A DNA stretch of 64,000 nucleotides from assembly GCF_000384235.1 (NCBI RefSeq), contig NZ_KB913033.1, forward strand, positions 1,061,164 through 1,125,163, written 5' to 3'. Position 1 is the stretch's first letter. Each line of letters starts with the position of its first letter. The notes below the pieces were generated by a model that saw nothing but the letters and a program-made list of their open reading frames with translations, had not been told where the DNA came from and did not search any database. Both the position numbers and the translations under genes were made by a program. This DNA is from Hydrogenovibrio halophilus DSM 15072 (GTDB lineage Bacteria > Pseudomonadota > Gammaproteobacteria > Thiomicrospirales > Thiomicrospiraceae). This document shows, piece by piece, positions 1 to 8,213 of this stretch.

Positions 1-501
1 GTGGGCGACTCCGGCCAAGGGGACGACGATGTTGCCCACAATCGGGATAAACCAGGCGGGATTGGCCTGCTCGATTTTGAAGTGTTCGAGATGTAGCCAG
101 TGATAAAACACCCAAATGGTGAGCAGCAGGTGCAGGATCGCGGCAAACAGCCATACCCAGAAAGAGGCGAGCATCCAGTCGAATTCGAGCAAAATTTTGC
201 TGACCAGAAGGCCGCTGATGGTCAGAGTCGGTACGAAAAACAGTTTCAGCGGATGGTTGAGTTCCGCCAGCCAGGCCTGTGGGTGTTTCAAGGCCTTGAT
301 GCCGTACAGGGTCAGCAAGCCCACAAAGAGAGCCAGGGTGATCAGAGCCAGTCCGACGGCCACGGGGGCCAGCCAGTTCTGATCAAACAACCAGGTCTGG
401 TGGTTTTTGAGGGTGATCACGGCCAGTGTCAGGCCGCCCAGCCCCATGGTCATGCCAAAAAAAGCGGCAGGAAAATACGCCAGCCGTTGCCAGAAAGACA
501 T
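1..501 (-). CDS. SLAC1/TDT-family anion channel, C-terminus beyond window
   Basis: Reading the minus strand from the ATG at 501 gives an open frame to the window edge, beginning MSFWQRLAYFPAAFFGM. The visible 167 residues hold about five hydrophobic helices and the segment NPAWFIPIVGNIVVPLAG, which is typical of bacterial SLAC1/TehA-type (voltage-dependent anion channel, TDT family) proteins of the inner membrane. Known relatives pass anions or C4-dicarboxylates, or affect tellurite resistance; the substrate here cannot be told. The gene is partial only because the window starts inside it. It carries a one-mismatch copy of the dispersed palindrome at 390-401, read as H-Q-T-W. Confidence 0.75.
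   Translation of the reverse strand, partial: MSFWQRLAYFPAAFFGMTMGLGGLTLAVITLKNHQTWLFDQNWLAPVAVGLALITLALFVGLLTLYGIKALKHPQAWLAELNHPLKLFFVPTLTISGLLVSKILLEFDWMLASFWVWLFAAILHLLLTIWVFYHWLHLEHFKIEQANPAWFIPIVGNIVVPLAGVAH
390..401. repeat. Dispersed palindrome, one mismatch
   Basis: ACCAGGTCTGGT, one mismatch at the centre, inside the SLAC1-family gene. Confidence 0.45.
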
Positions 502-745
502 TGTGCTCTCCCTTTCTCATGTCGGTTACGCAAAGTGTACGAGTTCCATTCGGGTTTGCAATCAGATTGTGTGACAATGGCGTACAAACAACACTGAGAG
601 AGGGGCTGTTTTCGCGGCCGTTGACCTTGGTTTTCGCCATTTCGGCCTCCTAATTGATCCAGCGCAAAGCCGTTTGAAAAATACTCAAAAAATCTCATTT
701 CTTGTGTAAGATGATTGTTTTATTCACGTATGGCTGAACGCAATC

Positions 746-3211
746 ATGGCCACACCTTTGATCCCGGACGAATTACAAGCCGCGATGGGGACGACCCATT
801 TCTTTTTTGTCATGGACGCTCAGGGCCAGTTGACCGAGGTCAGTGACAACATTGAATCGGTGCTGGGCTATGCGAAGGCCGATTTTCTGGGCGCGTACGA
901 CCGCTTTCTGACCCCGAGACCGGAAAACGAACGGGTTGGCCATTTTCTGGAACAGGCCATCAGCGGTCATCCTTCGCCGGCGTTTTCGATTGAAATCTGC
1001 GATGCGTCCGGTCAAAAGCGCTGGTTGCAGGTGCAGTTTTTCCCCAAACCCAATCCGGATGAACACGCGGGTAGGGCATCGGTTCAGGCCGAAGGCTTTG
1101 CCACGGACATCACCGTGTTCAGCCAATTGCTGGAGGAATCTTCGCGTCTGACCCAGCGATTGGAACGGGCACAGCGTCTGGCCAAGGTCGGCATCTGGGA
1201 ATACGACCATGTCGGTGACGACTTTTATTGTTCGCCCGGACTTCATGCCATTCTGGCGGTGTCGCAAGACGATTGCCCGCTGACCATGGACGTGTTTCTG
1301 GAGTTTGTGGACCCGGCCGACCGGCATCAGGTGTCTCAGTTGCTGCATTCGGTGGTGACGGCGTCGCATCCGTTGCGCTCGGAATACCGCCTGCGCCTCA
1401 GGGACGGGCAATTGCGCCATGTGGTGGGCGAAACCGAAACCCTGTTCGATGCCGAAGGCAACCCGCGTTTGACCACGGGCACCTTGCAGGACATTACCGA
1501 TTTGCACCTGACCGAGAAAAAGGTCAGCCACATGCGTTCCCTGCTGGCCGAAACCGAAAGCATTGCCCAGATCGGCTCCTGGGAGTTGGAACTCGACACC
1601 CACCGCCTGCATTATTCCAAAGGCGCTTATTTGATCCACGGATTTGAGGTCGGCCGAGAGGTGGTTCTGGAAGACGTGTTTGCGCAAATGCCGGAAAACG
1701 ACCGCCGCAAAATGCAGGCCGAGATCGTCAAAGCCACCGACACGGGCGAAGAGCGGGAACTGGTTCACGCCATCATCCGTGAGGACGGCACCAAACGCTG
1801 GCTGTTGCAGCGCGGCGTGACCAAATACGATCTGGCCGGAAAGCCGGTGCGACTGGTGGGCACGGTTCAGGACATTACCGAGCGCAAAGTGGCCGAAGAA
1901 GAACTGTATTATCTGGCCCATCACGATGCCCTGACCGGTTTGGCCAACCGCTCGCTGTTTACCGACCTGTTGCATCAGGCCATTGCCGAAAACCAGCGTA
2001 ATCATGGCGCGTTTGCGGTGCTGTTCATTGATCTGGACCATTTCAAGGAAATCAACGATTCATTGGGGCATTCCAAAGGCGACGAAGTGATCAAGCTGGT
2101 CGGTCAGCGCCTGCAGGCACTCAGTCGGGATTCCGACAGCATTGCCCGATTGGGAGGCGACGAATTTGCGTTTCTGGTGCGCGACCTTTATGTGCCCAGC
2201 GGCGCCATTGTGGTGGCGGAAAAGATTCTGGAAGACCTGCATCGGGGGCTGGTGATTGACGGCGAACGGTATTACCTGAGTGCCAGCATCGGCATCAGTC
2301 TGTTTCCCGAAGACGGCGACACCCCCGACCTGTTGATCCGCAATGCCGATGCGGCCATGTATCATGCCAAAGACAATGAGCGCAATACCTATGCGTTCTA
2401 CACCCATGAGATGACGCAGCAGGCGCTGGACCATGTCCAGCTCGACAACCAGTTGCGTCAGGCGCTGGTGCATCATCAGTTTGAGGTCTGGTATCAACCC
2501 AAGTACGATTGCCGGAGTGGTCGGATCGTGGGGTCCGAGGCGTTGATTCGCTGGCAGCACCCGGAAAAAGGGCTGCTGCTGCCCGGAGCCTTTATCGACG
2601 AAGCCGAAAAAACTGACCTGATTGTGGATCTGGGCGAATGGGTGCTGCATCAGGCCTGCGAGCACAATGCCCGCTGGCATCGGATGGGGCTGGCCCCCGG
2701 TCGGGTTTCGGTCAATATTTCGCCCAAGCAACTGGCCAAGGATCGGCTCAAGTCCACTCTGCTCAATGCGCTGGGCACTTACCAATGCGAACCCGACTGG
2801 GTGGAGCTCGAAATCATCGAGCGCTTTGTGATGTCCGACCCCAAACGGACCCTGTGGCTGCTCAACGAAATTCACGAACTGGGCATTGCGCTGTCGATCG
2901 ACGATTTCGGCACCGAATATTCCTCTCTGACCTATCTCAAGCAAATGCCGCTGAGTACCCTGAAAATCGACCGGGCCTTTGTCAAAGACATCCCGGATGA
3001 TCCCAATGACATGGCCATTATTGAAGCCATGTTGGCGCTGGCCGACAAATTTCAGTTGCAGACGGTGGCCGAAGGCGTGGAAACCGAGGAACAGCTGGCA
3101 TTTTTGAAAAACGCCGGGGCGGATGCGTTTCAGGGCTTTTTAAAAAGCCGGGCCGTGCCCGCCGAGCAATTCGAAGCGTTACTGCAGGCTCAAAGGAAGG
3201 ATGCCCCATGA
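746..3211 (+). CDS. PAS-GGDEF-EAL cyclic-di-GMP enzyme
   Basis: An 821-residue cytoplasmic signalling protein without a clear membrane segment. Three PAS/PAC modules fill about residues 15-390, with repeated 'QDIT' ends at their PAC segments. A GGDEF domain follows, with an intact GGDEF at 470-474 and an inhibitory-site RxxD (RDSD) exactly five residues before it. The EAL domain has an intact EAL at 598-600 and also DDFG and AEGVE motifs. Both synthesis and breakdown of cyclic-di-GMP are therefore chemically possible; which dominates cannot be read from sequence. Its stop overlaps the next start as ATGA, so it is probably co-translated with the REC-GGDEF protein. No strong ribosome-binding site precedes the chosen ATG. 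Confidence 0.92.
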   Translation: MATPLIPDELQAAMGTTHFFFVMDAQGQLTEVSDNIESVLGYAKADFLGAYDRFLTPRPENERVGHFLEQAISGHPSPAFSIEICDASGQKRWLQVQFFPKPNPDEHAGRASVQAEGFATDITVFSQLLEESSRLTQRLERAQRLAKVGIWEYDHVGDDFYCSPGLHAILAVSQDDCPLTMDVFLEFVDPADRHQVSQLLHSVVTASHPLRSEYRLRLRDGQLRHVVGETETLFDAEGNPRLTTGTLQDITDLHLTEKKVSHMRSLLAETESIAQIGSWELELDTHRLHYSKGAYLIHGFEVGREVVLEDVFAQMPENDRRKMQAEIVKATDTGEERELVHAIIREDGTKRWLLQRGVTKYDLAGKPVRLVGTVQDITERKVAEEELYYLAHHDALTGLANRSLFTDLLHQAIAENQRNHGAFAVLFIDLDHFKEINDSLGHSKGDEVIKLVGQRLQALSRDSDSIARLGGDEFAFLVRDLYVPSGAIVVAEKILEDLHRGLVIDGERYYLSASIGISLFPEDGDTPDLLIRNADAAMYHAKDNERNTYAFYTHEMTQQALDHVQLDNQLRQALVHHQFEVWYQPKYDCRSGRIVGSEALIRWQHPEKGLLLPGAFIDEAEKTDLIVDLGEWVLHQACEHNARWHRMGLAPGRVSVNISPKQLAKDRLKSTLLNALGTYQCEPDWVELEIIERFVMSDPKRTLWLLNEIHELGIALSIDDFGTEYSSLTYLKQMPLSTLKIDRAFVKDIPDDPNDMAIIEAMLALADKFQLQTVAEGVETEEQLAFLKNAGADAFQGFLKSRAVPAEQFEALLQAQRKDAP

Positions 3212-4452
3212 CCCAAGCCGCATTTTTGATCATTGAAGATCAGGCTTCCATTGCCGGATTACTGAAAAGCGAACTGGCCAGACTGACCGATGCGCCGATT
3301 GAGGTGTGTCATGATATGGCCGAAGCCAGAACGCTGATTGACTCCGGACGTTCGATTGCGGTGTGTCTGACCGGGCTGCAATTGCCGGATTCGCACGAGA
3401 ATGAGATCATTCACCTGCTCAAAGCCCACCACATTCCCACGGTGGTGCTGACCGGGACCTATAAAGAGGCCACCCGTCAGGAAATGTTCGAGCTCAAAGT
3501 GGCCGATTACGTGATCAAGGAGAGCATCGCCTCCATCCGCTATGCCGTACAGATGACGCATCGGCTGTATCACAACGCCCATCGCCATGTGTGGTTGCTG
3601 GGGCACGGTCATCGAAGCAGTGCTCGGCTGCTGGGGATGCTGCGCACCCACCGTTATCAGGTGCGGGCCTATGACTGCACGCGCACCCTGCTGGCCGACC
3701 TCAAAAAAGACCGCCCCAATCTGCTGGTGCTGGACGGCACCCAGACCGAGCCGGGCAATCACACCTTTGACCTGATTAATGCGCTGCGTGAACACTATGT
3801 GCCCAGCCAGTTGCCGATCATTGCCTGCGAAAGCAGCGAGACCATTTCCAATGCGATCAAGCTGATGAAATACGGCGTCAATGACTTTTACAACACCAGC
3901 TTTACCCCTGAAGAGTTCTATGTGCGCGTCAATCAGAACATCGAGCAGGCCGAGGTGTATCACAAGATCGAACGGCTGTCGCAACGCGACAGCCTGACCG
4001 GCCTGTACAACCGGCGCACCTTTTTTGCCAGGGCCGAAGCCCTGCTGGCAGAGATTCGGACCAAAGGGGGCTACTTTTTCGCGCTGATGGCCGACATCGA
4101 CCACTTCAAACAGGTCAATGACAATTACGGTCACCAGAAAGGCGATGACGCCATTGTGTTCATGGCCCAGTGCCTGACCGAGGTGTTTTCCGATGCCCTG
4201 GTGGGACGTTTTGGCGGCGAGGAATTCTGTGTGATCGGCAAAATTCACGACACCCGTGAGGCCGAACAGAGCGCCGAGACCCTGCGCGCCCGGATTGAGG
4301 CCGATTCCAAAGCCGAAACCGGGGTGGCGTTTACCCTGAGTCAGGGCATGACCTTTTCCGCTCAGTCGGTGGACGAAGCGGTGCAGAAAGCCGATGATGC
4401 GCTTTACCGTTCTAAGGAAAACGGGCGCAATCAGGTCAATGCGGTGTTTTGA
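3208..4452 (+). CDS. REC-REC-GGDEF response regulator, diguanylate cyclase
   Basis: A 414-residue protein with two receiver-like domains (about 1-120 and 125-250) and a C-terminal GGDEF domain with an intact active motif in RFGGEEF. The layout recalls PleD. In the first receiver the usual phospho-acceptor aspartate is replaced: the segment reads CLTGLQLPD, with Gly where Asp is expected. The second receiver keeps a candidate Asp in LLVLDGTQ. No RxxD inhibitory site sits five residues before GGEEF, so product inhibition may be absent. The start overlaps the upstream stop (ATGA) and is preceded by a purine-rich AAAGGAAGGA, indicating coupled expression with the PAS-GGDEF-EAL protein. Confidence 0.9.
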   Translation: MTQAAFLIIEDQASIAGLLKSELARLTDAPIEVCHDMAEARTLIDSGRSIAVCLTGLQLPDSHENEIIHLLKAHHIPTVVLTGTYKEATRQEMFELKVADYVIKESIASIRYAVQMTHRLYHNAHRHVWLLGHGHRSSARLLGMLRTHRYQVRAYDCTRTLLADLKKDRPNLLVLDGTQTEPGNHTFDLINALREHYVPSQLPIIACESSETISNAIKLMKYGVNDFYNTSFTPEEFYVRVNQNIEQAEVYHKIERLSQRDSLTGLYNRRTFFARAEALLAEIRTKGGYFFALMADIDHFKQVNDNYGHQKGDDAIVFMAQCLTEVFSDALVGRFGGEEFCVIGKIHDTREAEQSAETLRARIEADSKAETGVAFTLSQGMTFSAQSVDEAVQKADDALYRSKENGRNQVNAVF

Positions 4453-4603
4453 TCCGGACGGATTTTAATCTTTTCATTCTCGGCTGGGAGAATCATTGGC
4501 GCAATTAGGCTTGTGTCGAATCGGCTTTGCCATTACAGTTTGGATTGTGCGACTGTTTTGTAACACGGGCGCAGAAACAACTCCCTAAATTGAGACAGGA
4601 ACC

Positions 4604-5368
4604 ATGACAATTCCGATTGAAACGGTCAAGGCCGGTTGCCAGCAATGCCAGCGTCCGCTGGGGTTTGATTTTACCTTCGCTTTCCAGCCCATTGTCGATG
4701 TCGCGGCCCGGACAGTGTTCGGCTACGAAGCACTGGTGCGCGATCCGGTCGAAAAAAACGCCTGGGCCGTCCTGAAAAAAGTCGATGACAGCAATCGCTA
4801 TGCGTTTGACCAGGCCTGCCGTCAGACCGCGATTGCGTTGGCCGCGGCGCTGAACATGGACAAAATCCTCAGCATCAATTTTCTGCCCAATGCGGTTTAT
4901 GAGCCGGAACACTGTATCCAGAGCACCATTCGAGCCGCGAGAAAACACGATTTCCCGATCGAACAAATCATGTTCGAGATCACCGAATCCGAACGGGTGG
5001 TGGATCAGCAGCATCTGACCAATATTTTTCAATACTATCAGAAGCAGGGTTTCATCACCGCGCTGGACGATTTTGGTGCCGGCCATGCCGGTCTGAACAT
5101 GCTGGCCAATTTTCAGCCCGGTCTGCTCAAAATCGACATGGAGCTGGTGCAGGACGTCAGCCACGACCCGGTCAAGGCTATCATTGCCCGGCATCTGGTG
5201 GCGATGTGCCAGGAAATGAATGTGACGGTGCTGGCCGAAGGCGTGGAAACGCTGGAAGACGTGCGTTTTTATCAAAATCTGGGCGTGACCCTGATGCAAG
5301 GCTACTTTTTTGCCCGACCCGGCATCGAAACCCTGCCCGAACCGGATTTCAGCCAATTGCCATCCTGA
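4604..5368 (+). CDS. Stand-alone EAL domain phosphodiesterase
   Basis: A 254-residue protein that is almost only an EAL domain, predicted to hydrolyse cyclic-di-GMP. Catalytic landmarks are present: GYEALVR, the metal-ligand Asn in INFLPN, the Glu in EITESE, DDFGAG, LKID, AEGVE and QGYFFA. The first 20 residues contain two Cys (GCQQCQ) that could bind a metal or respond to redox state, though this is only inferred. It lies 150 bp after the REC-GGDEF gene on the same strand, with AGGA before the ATG, so it may have its own promoter. With its two neighbours it forms a local cyclic-di-GMP set. Confidence 0.9.
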   Translation: MTIPIETVKAGCQQCQRPLGFDFTFAFQPIVDVAARTVFGYEALVRDPVEKNAWAVLKKVDDSNRYAFDQACRQTAIALAAALNMDKILSINFLPNAVYEPEHCIQSTIRAARKHDFPIEQIMFEITESERVVDQQHLTNIFQYYQKQGFITALDDFGAGHAGLNMLANFQPGLLKIDMELVQDVSHDPVKAIIARHLVAMCQEMNVTVLAEGVETLEDVRFYQNLGVTLMQGYFFARPGIETLPEPDFSQLPS

Positions 5369-5378
5369 GGAAAGACCG

Positions 5379-5494
5379 TGTCATCCTGAGCGAAGCCGAA
5401 GGATCTTCCCATGCCCGCTGTGTGGTCCGACCGCTCCAGCCGCCGACAGACCGAACCGAAGCATAAAGATCCCTCCGCTCCAGTCGGGATGACA
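5379..5494. repeat. REP/MITE-like inverted-repeat element
   Basis: The 116-bp stretch begins TGTCATCC and ends GGATGACA. The outer ~30 bases at each end are imperfect inverted copies, the left arm containing CCTGAGCGAAGCCGAAGGAT and the right arm its diverged complement ending at 5494. A fragment of the same left arm (CATCCTGAGGAAAG) lies just upstream at 5361-5374, overlapping the end of the EAL gene. No coding sequence is evident. It looks like a non-autonomous palindromic intergenic element; similar CATCCTGAGCGAAG sequences are known as intergenic repeats in many bacteria. Confidence 0.55.
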
Positions 5495-5521
5495 GAGAGC
5501 CAGTCGGAATAATAGGCTTTT

Positions 5522-6436
5522 TTACCAGGCCTGGTGATTGTTAACTCGTTCCAACTGCCAGTGGTTTATGGCCCAGTCCCATAATTGGGTCAGGGTTTGA
5601 ATCTCGGACGGTGGCGGGTGATGCAGAAAGCGCAAGGCTTCGCTCAGTGTGGCCAGCGCCTGATCGGTTCGGATCGCCGGTGCCCGGCTTTTTTTGCTCA
5701 GTTTGATGCCTTCCGGGTTCGATGCCAGAGCGTGGTGGGCATAGCGTGGCGGAGTGTGCCCCAGGCTCTGCATGATCGCCAGCTGGGCAAAGCTGCTGGT
5801 GAGCAAATCCTCGCCCCGCACCACTTCGGTGACCTGCATGGCGATGTCGTCCACGGCGCAGGCCAGATGGTAGCCAAAAATGCCATCGGCGCGTTTGACC
5901 ACAAAATCGCCCAGCTCAGTCGGCACATCCAGTGATTGCGGCCCCTGAAGAACGTCGTCAAATGACAAGGTCTCCCGCTCCGGCCGAAAGCGCCAGGCGC
6001 TTTTTTCGGGGGTCATGGCCGTGGGGTCGGGTGCCACGGCCTGATGGCGGCAGAAGCCATCATACAGCCAGGGCGTCTGCGGCTGGCGCTGGCGCAACTG
6101 CTTGCGACTGCAGGCGCACACATACAGCCGTCCGTTGGAATTCAGCCTGGCCAGGGCCTGTCGGTAGGCGTCAAACCGTTCGGACTGATACACCACCGGC
6201 CCATCCCAGACAAAGCCATAGCCCCTCAGTTGACGCAGAATTTCTTCGCTGGCTCCGGTCACCACACGTGGGCCGTCCAGATCGTCGATGCGCAGCCGCC
6301 AGTGGCCATTCTGAGTCCGTGCGTTCAGGTAACTGGCCGTGGCCGCGATCAAAGAGCCGAAATGCAAAGGGCCGCTGGGTGTGGGCGCAAAACGCCCGAT
6401 GGGGCGGGTGGTGGTGTCGGGGGCAGAGGGCGTCAT
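5522..6436 (-). CDS. gluQ: Glutamyl-Q tRNA(Asp) synthetase
   Basis: A 304-residue protein resembling the catalytic half of glutamyl-tRNA synthetase without the anticodon-binding domain. It activates glutamate and attaches it to queuosine at the wobble position of tRNA-Asp. The class I signature is seen in PTPSGPLHFGSL, and the KMSKS-like loop is KLSKKSRA. A zinc site is suggested by the VCACSRK and DGFCRH segments. Length matches the family (about 300). The last codons and the stop are made of the dispersed palindrome (5524-5535), giving the ending H-Q-A-W-stop, so the C-terminus may have been reset by the repeat. Confidence 0.93.
   Translation of the reverse strand: MTPSAPDTTTRPIGRFAPTPSGPLHFGSLIAATASYLNARTQNGHWRLRIDDLDGPRVVTGASEEILRQLRGYGFVWDGPVVYQSERFDAYRQALARLNSNGRLYVCACSRKQLRQRQPQTPWLYDGFCRHQAVAPDPTAMTPEKSAWRFRPERETLSFDDVLQGPQSLDVPTELGDFVVKRADGIFGYHLACAVDDIAMQVTEVVRGEDLLTSSFAQLAIMQSLGHTPPRYAHHALASNPEGIKLSKKSRAPAIRTDQALATLSEALRFLHHPPPSEIQTLTQLWDWAINHWQLERVNNHQAW
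5524..5535. repeat. Dispersed palindrome ACCAGGCCTGGT
   Basis: A perfect copy with a T-run to its left. Its first base completes the gluQ stop codon on the minus strand, and it encodes Q-A-W before that stop. Confidence 0.9.
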
Positions 6437-6535
6437 GCGACTATCTTAGCGGAATTGGGGCCGATTTGAACAGAGGCGTTTGTTCCCGCCAGTGGCTGTG
6501 GCACAATAAACGAATGAAAAAGGAAGGAGGGCCAC

Positions 6536-7096
6536 ATGGGTTCGGAACAAGCCATGGCTGAGACACAATACTGGTTGACGGCCTTGTCATTGACGTCGTG
6601 GTGGGCCTGGGCTCTGTTGGCTCTGGCGCTGGGACTGAGCCTGCGCGGCCTGAAAACCCGCGTGGTGGCATTGTGGCAGTTGTCTGTCTGGCCTTTGCTG
6701 CTTCTGGTGGTGGCGGGGCAGCAATTGGCGGTGGCCGTGCCGGCCGAGATGACTGGCTCCTTTGGGTTATTGCTGGCGATGGCGCTGGCCTGGCTGTTGG
6801 GGTCGGCGGCGGGCATGTTGCTGGTGGCCCGCTTGTCCCTGCACATGGACCCGACCCATCGCCTGATTGAAATGCCGGGCAGCGCTTTTCGCCTGGGCGT
6901 GACCCTGCTGTTGCTCGGGTTCAAGCTGGTGTGGTCCTGGCAGTGGTGGTTGTCGCCGCTCAACGTGACCCAGCCCGGCCTGATCTGGGCCAGTGTGTTT
7001 TTTAATGTGACCCTGATGGGGTTGGTGTTTGGTTGGGCCATGACGTTTTATCTGCGCCTGCGCCATCTGCAAAAATATGGACCGGACGATGAATAA
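6536..7096 (+). CDS. Integral membrane protein of unknown function
   Basis: A 186-residue, strongly hydrophobic protein with about five predicted membrane helices and a short charged C-terminus (HLQKYGPDDE). No catalytic or transport motif is recognised. The ATG at 6536 is preceded by a strong AAGGAGGG at good spacing, which favours it over the in-frame ATG at 6554. Its end overlaps the start of the YaiI-type gene in ATGAATAA, so the two are probably translated together. The function is not known to me. Confidence 0.75.
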   Translation: MGSEQAMAETQYWLTALSLTSWWAWALLALALGLSLRGLKTRVVALWQLSVWPLLLLVVAGQQLAVAVPAEMTGSFGLLLAMALAWLLGSAAGMLLVARLSLHMDPTHRLIEMPGSAFRLGVTLLLLGFKLVWSWQWWLSPLNVTQPGLIWASVFFNVTLMGLVFGWAMTFYLRLRHLQKYGPDDE

Positions 7097-7556
7097 TACC
7101 ATTTGGGTGGACGCCGATGCCTGCCCGGCGGCGATGAAACAGATTCTGTTCAAGGCCGCAAAACGCACGCAGATTCCGGTGTGCCTGCTGGCCAATCACC
7201 CTCTGGCGGTGCCCAACAGCCATTACATTGATTTCATTCAGGTGCCACAGGGCATCGATGCGGCCGATCATGTGATTGTGCAGAAGGTTCGGGCGTCGGA
7301 TCTGGTGATCACGGCCGACATTCCATTGGCCTCGGAAGTGATTGCCAAAGGGGCGCTGGCGCTGAACCCGCGCGGTCAGCTTTATACCGAAGACAACATC
7401 GCCCAGCGTTTGCGGGTGCGCAATGAGTTGGAACAGTTACGCGCCAGTGGCATTCAGACCGGCGGTCCGCCGCCGCTGAACCAGAAAGACAAACAGACCT
7501 TTGCCAGCGCGTTGGAGAAATACCTGATCAAGGCATTGCGCGGGACAGGTGCCTAA
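7089..7556 (+). CDS. yaiI: YaiI/YqxD family (UPF0178) protein
   Basis: A 155-residue protein starting MNNTIWVDADACPAAMK. The VDADACP segment marks the UPF0178 family, which has a PIN-like/NYN-related fold with conserved acidic residues, so a nuclease role is suspected but not proven. Other family features are the segment VITADIPLA and the basic GGPPPLNQKDK near the C-terminus. The ATG at 7089 is preferred over an in-frame ATG at 7077 because family members begin directly before TIWVDADAC; it overlaps the upstream stop. It converges with the PEBP-like gene, with a 9-bp gap. Confidence 0.88.
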   Translation: MNNTIWVDADACPAAMKQILFKAAKRTQIPVCLLANHPLAVPNSHYIDFIQVPQGIDAADHVIVQKVRASDLVITADIPLASEVIAKGALALNPRGQLYTEDNIAQRLRVRNELEQLRASGIQTGGPPPLNQKDKQTFASALEKYLIKALRGTGA

Positions 7557-7565
7557 CGGACAACG

Positions 7566-8114
7566 TCAGTATTTGCCCAGTTCCAGTACCTGTTCGCCAA
7601 AGGATTCGACGTTTTTGCCATCAAAATGCACCGCTTTCAGGGTGACATAGTATTCGTGGCCCTTGCCGCCGGAGCAGGGCGGCATGTAAGCACCGGCCTT
7701 GTCACGTTTGGGATTGCGATGCGGTTCAAGAATGATGACGCCTTTGGGCAGGCGGAAAGTATGCCCACTCACTTTGGGCAGTTTCAGAAAGGGTTCATTG
7801 GGGGTGACGGTAAAGCCCATGCGCCCGTGGCCACCATGGTTCATTGGCTCGTGGTCGCGGTCACTGTATTCGGCAATCACCATATTGACCTGTCTGGGCA
7901 GGTTGCGTATCCGAATTTCCGGGGTGGCGGGCATGACGCCGCCGAAACGCTGGCATTGCTGGCCGTCGGGAATGGTTTCACCATCCCAGCCATATTCACT
8001 GATTTCGGCCTGCCATTTGACCGGTTCTTCGGCCACGGAGGCGGTGCTTAAGCTGCCCAGAAACAGGCCCAGAACAAACAGAAAAGGCCGAAGCCGTGAA
8101 GCGGTCGCAATCAT
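7566..8114 (-). CDS. Secreted PEBP-like (YbhB/YbcL type) protein
   Basis: A 182-residue protein with an N-terminal signal peptide (MIATASRLRPFLFVLGLFLG, cut near SVAEE), so probably periplasmic. The later part resembles phosphatidylethanolamine-binding proteins: YSDRDH takes the place of the usual DPDAP segment, and PPCSGGKGHEYYVTLKAVHF matches the family's C-terminal pocket segment. The ligand is unknown. The start at 8114 has AAAAAGGAAACCC in front and gives a proper signal peptide; the open frame reaches 8183, but that extension is unlikely to be translated. The family assignment is moderate. Confidence 0.6.
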   Translation of the reverse strand: MIATASRLRPFLFVLGLFLGSLSTASVAEEPVKWQAEISEYGWDGETIPDGQQCQRFGGVMPATPEIRIRNLPRQVNMVIAEYSDRDHEPMNHGGHGRMGFTVTPNEPFLKLPKVSGHTFRLPKGVIILEPHRNPKRDKAGAYMPPCSGGKGHEYYVTLKAVHFDGKNVESFGEQVLELGKY

Positions 8115-8213
8115 TGGGTTTCCTTTTTGTTTCTCACTGACGCCATTCTGGCAGCGAGTGCTGTGATGGATAAGCAAATTCAATTCGCATTCTAATTTGT
8201 TTGATGGGGACGG

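Noticed and set aside
773-2041. A 422-residue open frame on the minus strand inside the PAS-GGDEF-EAL gene.
   Set aside because: It is the complement of a well supported gene; the His/Gln-rich product has no motifs. The same holds for long antisense frames at 2060-2944, 3259-4248, 11896-12831, 17928-18944 and 60688-62025.
4809-4820. ACCAGGCCTGCC in the EAL gene as a repeat copy.
   Set aside because: Two mismatches at one end; the residues D-Q-A-C lie in a normal EAL helix, so coincidence is likely.
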